Below are positions 37,693 to 47,730 of a DNA stretch of 64,000 nucleotides, piece after piece. The position numbers and the translations under genes were made by a program. Origin of the DNA: Adineta steineri (taxonomy: Eukaryota > Rotifera > Eurotatoria > Adinetida > Adinetidae); NCBI GenBank assembly GCA_905250115.1, contig CAJNOI010000004.1, forward strand, positions 831,729-895,728. Reading direction: 5' to 3'. The notes under the pieces were generated by a model. The model saw nothing but the letters and a program-made list of their open reading frames with translations. It was not told where the DNA came from and did not search any database. The first letter of the stretch is position 1. The number at the start of each line of letters is the position of its first letter.

Positions 37693-39067
37693 ATGACGCA
37701 GACTAATGCAGGTGGTGCAGCCAAAGATGCAGCTGATCAGAACTTTGATTACATGTTTAAATTACTTATTATTGGCAATTCATCTGTAGGAAAAACATCA
37801 TTTGTAGGTCAAATTTTTTTGAAAAAAAGAAAAAAATATATAAATCATTTGTTTATTATTTAGCTTTTTCGATATGCAGATGATTCATTTACATCAGCAT
37901 TTGTTAGTACAGTTGGTATTGATTTTAAGGTTAAAACAGTATTTCGTCAAGATAAACGTGTTAAATTACAAATATGGGATACAGCTGGTCAAGAACGTTA
38001 TCGTACAATTACAAGTAAATAAAATTGATTATAGTTGATTTAATAAAATACTCAAGAGATTCTTCAAACTATTACATGACATTTTTTTTCAAAAAGACAA
38101 CAATCTCTTGAGATTTAATTGAAAAAGAAAGACAACGAAAATAATTTCTTTTATTTTAGCTGCTTATTATCGTGGTGCCATGGGTTTTATTTTAATGTAT
38201 GATATAACAAATGAAGAATCATTCAATGCTGTACAAGATTGGTAAGATAATAAATAAAGAAAAGATTTGTTTTTTATTCTTTAGACGAAAAAAACAAATT
38301 CTTAAAAAGCGTACATCCAAAAAAAACATATTTTTTTAGGTGTACACAAATAAAAATGTATTCATGGGATAATGCACAAGTTGTTTTAGTTGGTAATAAA
38401 TGCGATTTAGAACAAGATCGTGCTGTTTCACTAGAACGTGGTCAACGTCTTGCTGATCAATTGGGTAAATTTTTATATATATTGGATGTACGCTTATAGT
38501 CGTTTGTTTTTATATATGTTTGGGGGGGATATATATATTCGTTTTGTATTGTGTTGTGTTTTTCAAGGGTTTTGCAGATAAAAACTCATTCATGGGAGAA
38601 AACCCCGGTGATGCTTATTGGTAATAAATGTGATGCAACAAATGAAAGAGTTGTTCAGACGGAAAACGCAGAAAAACTTGCCACTGAACTCGGTACTTAT
38701 ATTTGATTTGAGAAGAGATTTTCTGTTGGCTTATTATCATTTGTGTTTATATCATGATTATAACAATATTCTTTTTTTTTTTATTAAGGTTTGGAATTTT
38801 TTGAAACGTCTGCGAAAGAGAATGTAAACGTTAAAGTTGTTTTTGAAAGGTAAAACTATAAATTTTATTTTATTATCGAAAAAATAAATGTTCTATTCTA
38901 GATTGGTTGATATTATATTAGAAAAAATGTCCGATGCTCCAGATGATCCAAGTGGTTCTGGTCCAGGAGCTAATGCATACACAAGTCAAGCTGGTGGATA
39001 TAATAAAGGGACTACAAGACTTACAACTAATGATACAGAACCTAAAGGCAATCAATGTAGCTGTTAA
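37693..39067 (+). CDS. RAB3: RAB3 small GTPase with two mutually exclusive exons
   Basis: RAB3 tethers and primes synaptic and secretory vesicles. Exons: 37693-37803, 37864-38014, 38160-38241, then either 38340-38464 (exon A) or 38568-38692 (exon B), then 38789-38849 and 38902-39067. Either form encodes 231 residues. The P-loop is [12 protein letters not shown], switch [14 protein letters not shown], and switch [15 protein letters not shown]. The segment [20 protein letters not shown] is typical of RAB3, as is [15 protein letters not shown] (G5, SAK). The C-terminus NQCSC is a CxC double-geranylgeranylation motif. Exon A encodes the orthodox RAB3 stretch [20 protein letters not shown]. Exon B encodes a diverged copy with the same NKCD motif. 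Including both exons or neither shifts the frame. The ATG immediately follows an acceptor AG. AATAAA is at 39177-39182. Confidence 0.96.
38340..38464 (+). other. RAB3: RAB3 alternative exon A (canonical)
   Basis: This is a 125-nt exon entered in phase 2 and left in phase 1, with a TTTTTTTAG acceptor and a GTAAAT donor. It encodes part of the Trp codon through the Gly before LEFFETSAK. It includes [20 protein letters not shown] and [10 protein letters not shown], matching RAB3 of other animals closely. Confidence 0.93.
38568..38692 (+). other. RAB3: RAB3 alternative exon B (diverged copy)
   Basis: This is a 125-nt exon with the same entry and exit phases as exon A. Its acceptor is TTTTTCAAG ending at 38567 and its donor is GTACTT. 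It encodes [19 protein letters not shown], then [11 protein letters not shown] and EKLATELG. Aligned without gaps to exon A, 20 of 43 residues are identical, including the NKCD guanine-specificity motif. A different AG (TTTTGCAG, ending 38576) would put a stop in frame, so the upstream acceptor is preferred. Confidence 0.88.
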
Positions 39068-40928
39068 ATTAACGATTTACAAAATAGGACATAAAGAAAA
39101 ATTTAAGAAATTTTATTTCCATTCGATGTTTTCCTTACGATTTTATTTTCGTCGTTTGTTCGTCTTGTGTAAACGAAATAAAGTTTTTTTTTTGTAGTTA
39201 TTATTCTTATTACTATTACTATCACTATTTTTATGTTGTACGTTCCGACAGAAGAAAAAAAATATGATAAACTTTTGTTTTTCTCATTTCTTTTTAACTG
39301 GTTATCATTCCGATCTAAGTCTATGTGTTTTTATATGTGTATATATAAATAAATACATATATATATATATATATACATATATTTGACGTATGTTTTATGT
39401 ATTTTCTTTGTGATGTAACCACCTTTTTGTTTTTTTCTCTCTCGTTCTCTCTCTTTTATTTCTCATTCTGATGACAAAACCCTATTCTTTTTATTTTTTA
39501 TGTGCAGTATTTTGATGGTTCATTTTCTCATTTATGTCAGATGAGAATATTGTTTCATCATGCCTTTAACCTATTGTTTTCTTTTTTTGTTCTAACAAAA
39601 AAAAATAAGATATGCATTCAAACAAATTCACCTGATGAATTACATCTAATTAATCAAGAAAAAGAAAAATAACCATATTTCGATTTTGATCGATTACTTA
39701 TTCTTAATTATCATAATAGAAGACTATGAGTATTATTTCTTTTTCTTTCTTCTGTTGAGATTTTTGCTTTTAAATGAGAAAATTATAAATATTTAATGAA
39801 GATCAATATTTTAAAAGTTTTTGTCTAAGTTTATTAGTTTATTTAACATTTGGTATAATAACGAATATTTCACACTAATTGTATAGATTATTTTATACTA
39901 ATAGATTCTTAGCATGTAATAAAAATAGATGATTTATGACGTCAGTTATATTATATATAATGTTTTTTCGTATGTAAGTAATATATTTACTTATTTTTAT
40001 TCAAATTTTCGTATGTTTGTCTTTTGTTGTAGATTTAATAGAAATTTAATTTTTGTGAAATGAACATCGAAATATTTTTCCGTCGAATTATATGATGCAT
40101 AGAATTATTATTCTGTTTTTTGTTTATGTTAAACATTCTATCGGGTAGAAATAAATCAATTTATGTTCAATTCTATGTGTCTATTTTGATTAATTTTTTA
40201 TTCCTATGAGAATATTTTATTAATATAAAACATTAGCCAATATCTAGCTCTGTAAGTTCAATTTATTGGTTATGCTTCAATTGAAAAATATTTTCTTATC
40301 AATTGAAGATAATTATTCATAACATGAATAATAGGAAAGCGAGAAAAACTCTTGTCGATTACTATAAAGTTTCCTCTCATCTACTACAAATAAAAAGGGA
40401 GGAAACGTTGCTACTTCATTTTCTCGTCTAGATTATACAATAGATCCAAGCATATTTTTATCAATCAATATATTCATTACTAAAATAACTCATTGTTTGT
40501 CCTATTCATTCTTATATATAATTGAACTATTTTTACTCAATGACATATTTGTATACTAACAACATTTTTTCATTAATCTTTTGATTCTTTTTTAATTAGA
40601 ACGAAGTGATCTGTAATAATCAAGCGAAATATTAATTTATAAACTATTCATTTTTCATGTTGAATACTCTTTTTCTTTTCTTATAGATCATCGCATGTTG
40701 TAATTAATTTTTCTTTCGACAGATCTTTCTAAAAGAATGATTTATCTAAAATGAAATTCACATATTACAAAAAAAAATAAAACTATGTCACGAGATGTAG
40801 ATGACTGAAAAAACTAAATATCGTGATAGAATCCTTCATCTTATATTTTATTCTTATTTCTAAAATAAAATCATCTGTAAGAATATCTAAACAAAAGACA
40901 TTAATTTTCTTTTAATATTTCAGATAAA
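39068..40928. other. Intergenic, no gene seen
   Basis: This is 1.9 kb holding the RAB3 polyadenylation signal (39177-39182) and an (AT)n tract at about 39357-39374. An acceptor-like TTTTAATATTTCAG ends at 40923, 5 nt before the PIGA ATG. No exon was recognised. Confidence 0.55.
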
Positions 40929-43530
40929 ATGGATAATGTCAATAAATATCGTATCTGGTATTTTTATTCAAAAAAAACAAATTTTTTTTTTTAAAACTAA
41001 TAATTATTTTTCTTAGTATGGTTTCGGATTTTTTCTATCCATTAATTGGTGGTGTTGAAAATCATATCTATCAATTATCTCAATGTTTAATTGAACAAAA
41101 TCATAAAGTGATTGTTGTTACACATGCATATAATGATCGTGTTGGTGTTCGATATATGGTAAATGGACTTAAAGTAATAAAACATTCTTTTTGTAAATAA
41201 TTTAAATATATTTATCTTCAAAATTTTTCTAGGTCTATTATTTACCCTATAGACCATTTTATAATAATACAATTTTACCTACTGTTTTCAGTACAATACC
41301 ATTAGTTCGTTCGATTTTACTTCGAGAACGAATAACAATTGTTCATGGACATTCTGTAAGTAATAATAAATAAATCATTGATTATTTATTTTGTTATTAT
41401 TTAGTCATTTTCAACATTAGCACATGAAACAATGCATCATGCTAAAACACTTGGTATTCGTACAGTATTTACTGATCATTCATTATTTGGTTTCGCTGAT
41501 TTAAGTTCAGTACTAACAAATAAAATTCTTCAAGTATCACTTGTTGATTGTCATCATATTATTTGTGTTTCACATACATGGTAAATATATATCATGAAAA
41601 GAAAGTCTGTAGTAGTACTCTTCTTTTTTGTTAATGTCAAACGATTATACCGACATAGTATCAATGAGAAATTTTAACCATGTGAAATATAAGTATGATC
41701 AATAATAGACAGGAGAGTACCGAGGGGCGGGGAGGGCGTAACTTCTCCAGCTTTAGTAAAGTTTTTTTTATCTGACGAAAATTTTAAAAATCGAAAAAGA
41801 AAATTTTCGTGCTAAATACAAAAACATTTTAATGGTTATCATTGATTTTTGTGTTGGAATTTTAGTCTAAAGAATTTGTGAAGAAAATATTTTATTTCAA
41901 TATTGATGACCGACAATTTGTTCATAGTTCTTTGTCATCTATTAAGAAGCTAATCGAACGAAGAATTTTCTAACTTAAAAAAATCATTGTTAAGCTAATC
42001 GAGTTCCGACAATGATTGATGACCTAGGGTACTTATAGTAAGAAAACATTTGCGAAAGTAATATTTTTATTGATTTAATAAAAAGCGGAAATGTGTAAAA
42101 ACAACACTTAAAAAAAAGTCGTTTTTGTTGTACAAAACAATTAAGAACTTTCGACTTATGTATTTGTTTTTCTAGTAAAGAAAATACAATGTTACGTGCT
42201 AATTTAAAATCATCTAAGATATCTGTTATTCCAAATGCTGTTGATTCATCAGCATTTACACCTGATATAACTCTTCGCCCAGCATCCGATGAAAGTAAGA
42301 AAATATAAACAAAAACAAAAACAAAGCAAACAATTATTATTATAACTTTTTCTTTGTTTTAATAGTTGTTATTATTGTTGCTAGTCGACTTGTATATCGA
42401 AAGGGAATTGATTTATTAATTGGTATTCTACCAAAAATACTACGAAAATATTCCAATGTTAAATTTAGAATTGGTTAGTGTAATTAATTACATCAATATG
42501 TTGAATATATTGTTTATATTTTAGCTGGTAATGGACCAAAAGAAATTGATATTCGAGAAGTAATTGAACGTGAAGGTACGGAAGATCGTGTTGCATTAGG
42601 TAAAATATAATTTATTATTGAAATAATCTATTATGACATCTTCTCTTTTTATAGAGGGTTCAGTGAATCATGATAAAATGAGGGATTTTCTTAATAGTGG
42701 TCATATATTTTTGAATACATCGTTAACAGAAGCATTTTGTATGGCTATTGTTGAAGCTGCTGCTTGTGGGTAAGAAGAAAAAAAAATTGGTATTTATGAA
42801 AGACTCATAAAAATAATTAGTTAATAGCCTTGAGAAAAAATTTATCAATTCCCAATTCTAATGATTAAGTTATCGTGATGCTTGAGGATAACAAAAAATA
42901 GAAAAATATTTCTTAATTAAATTATTATTTTTTATTTTCTAATAATTTATTTTTTTCTTTCTTTTGTTTATTTGAAGTCTTCTTGTTGTTTCAACTAAAG
43001 TCGGTGGAATTCCGGAAGTACTTCCATCAGAAGATACACAATCAGATATTATGATTCTATGTGAAGCAAATATAAATGGTTTGTTGTATCATTTGTTTGC
43101 ATTTGTTTTATGTTTATTTATTTAATAGACGTTTTTATTGGTTTATGTAATGCTATTGATAGAATAAAACTTGGTCAAATACCTAATGCTAATCAATGGC
43201 ATGATAAAATAAAAAATTGGTATTCATGGCGTTATGTCACACAGAATACAGAAGTTGTTTATAATCATATAATGACAAAAGAATCAATTAGTCTTAAAGA
43301 ACGTATTCAACGGTTTGTGAAATTTCTTCTTTTTTTTTGTTGAATTGAAATTTTTTATTTTTATTTCTATTTATAGATATAAACAATGTGGATTTGTTAG
43401 TGGTTTTGTTATGAGTTTTGTAGCTATTATTGCGTATTTAATATTTCTTTTTCTTGATTATCATCAACCTAAAAAATTAATTGATCTATCTGTGGATTGT
43501 ACAAAAGAAAAATTTGAAAAAAAAATGTGA
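40929..43530 (+). CDS. PIGA: PIG-A, catalytic subunit of GPI-GlcNAc transferase
   Basis: Eleven exons encode 446 residues: 40929-40957, 41017-41173, 41233-41355, 41405-41580, 42176-42294, 42366-42473, 42525-42599, 42655-42769, 42978-43078, 43129-43312 and 43377-43530. PIG-A transfers GlcNAc from UDP-GlcNAc to phosphatidylinositol on the cytosolic ER face, the first step of GPI-anchor synthesis (GT4 fold). Diagnostic blocks are [85 protein letters not shown] (the EX7E motif) and [17 protein letters not shown]-terminal membrane anchor is [17 protein letters not shown]. The exon 1 donor at 40958 rather than 40951 is required to make CMVSDF. Intron 4 is unusually long (595 bp). The F-box gene follows after 27 bp. 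Confidence 0.96.
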
Positions 43531-43557
43531 ATAATTCTTTTTTATTTTCTTATAGAT
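43531..43557 (+). promoter_or_regulatory. Intercistronic pyrimidine tract and acceptor AG between PIGA and the F-box gene
   Basis: Only 27 bp separate the PIGA TGA from the F-box ATG. They consist of a T-rich tract ending TTTTCTTATAG at 43555, then AT and the ATG. This is a perfect 3' splice site with no room for a promoter. The nearest upstream GT donor (GTGAAT overlapping the PIGA stop) would give a 29-nt intron and a frame ending nine residues later, so cis-splicing does not explain it. A spliced-leader trans-splice acceptor in an operon does. Confidence 0.65.
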
Positions 43558-46500
43558 ATGAATTTAAGAAAAAATCATTTTGAATTATTAGCTAATGAAC
43601 TTATACATGAAGTATTAGATTATTTATCACCAATTCATATAATAAAATGTTTTAAAAATTTAAATAAACGTTTTTCTCATTTAATTTCTCAACGTTTATT
43701 AAAAGTTGACTTAACACATTTATCAAAAATTCAATATAATGAACTTATTCAAATTTTACCACTCAAGCAAATAAATTCATTAAAAATCTCAAATAGATGG
43801 ACAATCAATATAGTTAAACATATTCCATTTAAATCTATGAATAATCTTCAAGTATTAATATTGGCACATATTAGTTATAATGAATTACGATATTTATTTG
43901 AACCGAAAAATTTATTTTTAATTTTTCAACAATTAAATATTTTCAAAATTCAATCAACAAATATTAATGGTCTTGATCGAGAAAGAATATTTGTATTAAA
44001 AAAAATATTTTCTCAAATGCCTAAATTACGGTTATGTCAAATACCATTAATTGATGTTAATGATTTTGATGATTTAACACCTTCATTTACATTAGAACGA
44101 TTAATTATTGATTATTGTACAATGATGTGTTTAGGTAAATAGAATTTTATTTAAAAACTAGATCTAAACAAGGACGAATGAAAAGAAAAAAATGTTTATA
44201 ATCAAATTAAATGAATAATTTGATAATTAATAAAAATAAAACTAGAATAGAGGATGATATAGTCTGTTGAATTGATAAATTTTCTGCAGATTTTTCATTA
44301 ATAGGTTCATTAGGTTGATTAGGTTGAGCTTCTTGATTTATTGGTTTCCATTGTATATAAGCATTAATAATTTCTTGAATTTTTGAAATGAAATCATTTC
44401 TATTACAAACATTTTTATTACATGTATATTCCAGTGTTTCTCTTTCTTTTTGTGTTGATTTTGGAGAATGATGTTCAATTTCACTAATTAGAGTAGGGTC
44501 AGTTACTGGTACGCAACTTTGTGTTTTCGTATTTGTTGGTTCATCTAATTCATATTTTTCAATACGTGCATGACAAAAACCATTTTTACATGATCTCGAT
44601 GTTTTGTCACCTGTTTTATTACTATCAGTACAACGTCGTTGTGCTTTGTCTCCAACTATTAATGAATCATTATGTAATTTAAGTCTAATTAAATCTAAAT
44701 TTGCTGCACCATCATTGACTAAAACATTTATTGTACTTAAATAAAAATCTCTTGCGCAATCGTCTTTTGTATTGCAACCATATTTTCGATTTACGAAATT
44801 GGGTCGTCCATATTGTTGGAGAGATAATTTTATTGATTGAACAAGAAATTCGGCTGATGGTTGATTTTCTAAATTGCGTGTATCATTAGTAACTTGAAAA
44901 CTAATACGAATAGATTTTGCATCATAATCAATAGTATATTCAATACCACAGCTTAATGCTGATTCATAATTATTTGTATCATTCGCTTGACATTCTGTCG
45001 ATAATATCGATAGTTCAGAAAATGGAACAGTAATTTCTGGACAATGTGATGTACATAGAATATGATTTGTATTGTCATCGGACAATGAATATTCCACAAA
45101 AATACATGACAATAAGATCAGATGGAAAAAGAACTGCATGATAATCGTCATCGATCAATAAATGAATGGTGGAAGGATGTGTGTGCGTGTGTAGTCTATC
45201 TTCTCACTTGACGAAACTAAGTCTGCATCTCATCGGATGAAGAAAGAGCGGAGGAAAAAGAAAAATAGCGCGCGCGCGCACACAGACAAGTTCCCGTTCT
45301 TTAACGACCTTTTAGGTGTAGCTATATCCTCTTGAGAAATGTATAGACAGCTCTAAAATAACGTAAAGAGAAAATCACCCAACGAGAATCGTATCTAAAA
45401 TGCAAAAGCAAAAGAATCGGATCTACACATGACGTTGTAATGATCAAAGATACTCAAAATATTCGTTCGAAAAAACAATTTTTTTTATTGAATAACTCTA
45501 TTTTGCGATGATAATCAATAGGGAACGAGAAGAATCGAGAGAAAGAGAAAGAGAGAAAGAGAAAGAAAAAGCAAAGGAAGAAAGAGAGAAGAAGCAGAAG
45601 GAGAAGAAAAAACCTATTTAGTTAGAGACTGACTATAGATCGATTTGTTTGTCTTGCTGTATTATTTCATGAATAGCCAAAGAAAAAGATTGACATATGT
45701 CATTTTCTGTTGCCTATAATGTAGACATACTGATGGAAATTGAAGCCATTTTGTACGTAAAATAAATTATAGCCTTGAACGTTGCACACTACCAATCCAC
45801 ACACATATATATATAATATATATAATATATATAGGTCGTTAGAGTAAATGACAAACAGGCATATTTATTTTGTTGCACTTATATGAAAACCAACAAAAAA
45901 TTAATATCTCATTGCACTCATAGTTATTGTTTTACAATTCCAATGTTATGCAAATGATGGTATATATATTCAGAATCAACAATTATGATTAGAATATTAA
46001 CAACTATGATCATTTTTTCAATTTTTTACTTAAGGACATTGCCTTGATGTGAAGTCAATAGTAAATGATATGAGTAGAAAAGAAAAGTGATAATGTGTTA
46101 ATTAACTGAAGTCATACTGCGAACAAAAATGAATAAGACGCTTGTACATAGACCTTTTACAGATTCCTGGAGCTTATAATGAATGTCAAAATTCAATGTC
46201 ATATATATATTACTTTTTTTTTTTTGATAATTGACAATGCTAAACATTAGTTAAGCTACTTTTGATAACATATCTTGATTAATGTCCATCTTGCAATGTT
46301 TATAAATAAAACGCAAAGCTTTGATAATTCTCTTGTGTCATTGTTCTTCATATCCCATTAATAAAAAGAGAAGCATGTATAATCTTCTTTTATTGCCTTC
46401 ATTATTCTTAAAATGCTTAGAACTTGTGTAAAGAATAGAACAATAAAAGAATTAACATAAAAAGAAAAATGTGAAAGTTATGAATGTGTTCTTTTATATT

Positions 46501-47730
46501 TTTTGTTCTTTCTTATTATAAAGATCGATTATTGAATTATATACCAAATGTTCAATCTTTATGCGTCCATATATATACTGATTTACAAAATGTTTCTAAT
46601 TATTCATCAATAAATAATTCATCGATTATTAATTTATCGATTCGTTCATTACAAATTTCAACAATAAATAATATTCCATTTAATCATATAGAAAATTTAT
46701 TTAAAAATTCCTTTAAATCTTTACAAACTTTGAAATTCTTTTTCAAAACGGATGCATCGAGTCAATCATGCCTTGATTACATTGATGATAAACGATGGGA
46801 ATTTTTATTACAATCGTTAGTATCATTAGAAAATTTTCATTGTTGTATTGAATTACCAATTCAATCAAAATTAGTAGAAAATTTATTTGAACAAAATCAA
46901 TTTTTTCTTAAACGAAATTGGGTATTTTTTATTGAAACTTACACATATTCCTTCAATACAATTTGTCGCTTATATACTAAGCCTTATCTGAAAAGACGGC
47001 TTGATATCATGTAAGTGCTTTTTCGTGTTCTCTAAATTTTGTTGTTTTTTTTGTCTGTTCTCTCTCTTCTAGTCCCTCGAAAGCATTTGTCGTTAATAAT
47101 AATTCTTATTCGCGTGTACGTGATCTTCGAATATTGATAGATATCATTCCAGTAAATATTTCTAATAATATATCAGAACTTATCTATAAAAATGTCACGT
47201 CATTAACACTTATATCAAATAAATCATTTAATGAACAATCATTTCTTACTTATTTATTTTCAATAATAAATCAAACTAATCTATTTTATTTAACAATTCA
47301 ATTGGATAATTGTTCAAAACATTTTCTTTTGAATCTTATTGAGAATTGTTCAAAACTTTATTCATTAACATTATCAACATATCATAGTTGGTCAAAATTA
47401 ATTCAATTATCATCACAAATATCAAAAAGTAACCTTCGATCATTAACTGTTTATGAGTTATTTATTGATTTTAATCAATATTATTTAATACATCAATTAT
47501 TTAATCAATTAGAAATACTTTCTCTTACTGTTACTACAATTGAAGACTGTTATCGATTATTATCGTTATTATTTATTGGAAATAAAAGAAAAACACTAGA
47601 AAAAATACGATCATTATCAATCAAATGCGATTTTAATGAGCCAGACACAATAGCAAATTGGATCCGATCGAATATTCCTAGGAAATTATCATATAAATGT
47701 ACAACAAGTGTTTTGTTTATTTGGTTCTAA
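43558..47730 (+). CDS. F-box/leucine-rich-repeat protein with a nested antisense gene in intron 1
   Basis: Three exons, 43558-44134, 46524-47010 and 47073-47730, encode 573 residues; the phases fit exactly. The N-terminal F-box, LLANELIHEVLDYLSP with the following IIKCFKNLNKRFSHLI, would bind Skp1 and recruit substrates to an SCF ubiquitin ligase. The rest is irregular leucine-rich repeat, for example INSLKISNRW, LQVLILAHISYNELRYLF, SLQTLKFFF, SLTLISNKSFNEQSFLTYLF and LFYLTIQLDNC. Such F-box/LRR proteins form a large divergent family in bdelloid rotifers, so no orthologue or substrate can be named. Intron 1 is 2389 bp and contains a complete minus-strand gene, while the second intron is 62 bp. 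The start is set by the ATG two bases after the acceptor-like AG. Confidence 0.88.
44207..45151 (-). CDS. Cys-rich secreted protein, probably GPI-anchored; nested in F-box intron
   Basis: This is an uninterrupted 314-residue frame. The ATG is at 45151-45149. A strong N-terminal signal peptide, FFFHLILLSCIFVEYSLS, is followed by an ectodomain with about 14 cysteines (ILCTSHC, STEC, LSCGIEY, KYGCNTKDDCARDF, RRCTD, RSCKNGFC, QSCVP, EYTCNKNVC). There are several N-glycosylation sequons (NDT, NKT, NDS, NLS). The extreme C-terminus, SIQQTISSSILVLFLLIIKL, is a short hydrophobic tail after a small-residue spacer, the form of a GPI-attachment signal rather than a standard membrane span. The CNKNVCNRND segment recalls the terminal CNxxxCN pattern of three-finger/Ly6-like domains, but the rest is not obviously Ly6. 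It lies wholly inside the F-box gene's first intron on the opposite strand. Function unknown. Confidence 0.85.
   Translation of the reverse strand: MTIIMQFFFHLILLSCIFVEYSLSDDNTNHILCTSHCPEITVPFSELSILSTECQANDTNNYESALSCGIEYTIDYDAKSIRISFQVTNDTRNLENQPSAEFLVQSIKLSLQQYGRPNFVNRKYGCNTKDDCARDFYLSTINVLVNDGAANLDLIRLKLHNDSLIVGDKAQRRCTDSNKTGDKTSRSCKNGFCHARIEKYELDEPTNTKTQSCVPVTDPTLISEIEHHSPKSTQKERETLEYTCNKNVCNRNDFISKIQEIINAYIQWKPINQEAQPNQPNEPINEKSAENLSIQQTISSSILVLFLLIIKLFI
45152..46523. other. Remainder of F-box intron 1; upstream region of the nested gene
   Basis: This holds a CG/CA dinucleotide run near 45268-45286, a nearly pure purine tract at about 45521-45612, and AT repeats near 45805-45832. The nested gene's promoter must be here. 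No further exon was recognised; the frame upstream of 46524 has no start and no coding character. Confidence 0.5.

Noticed and set aside
40951-40958. Alternative PIGA exon 1 donor GTATCT at 40951
   Set aside because: It breaks the frame; the donor at 40958 restores the conserved [10 protein letters not shown].
43510-43570. Cis-spliced PIGA-F-box fusion through a GTGAAT donor at the PIGA stop
   Set aside because: It would need a 29-nt intron, and the joined frame stops after about nine residues instead of entering the F-box frame.
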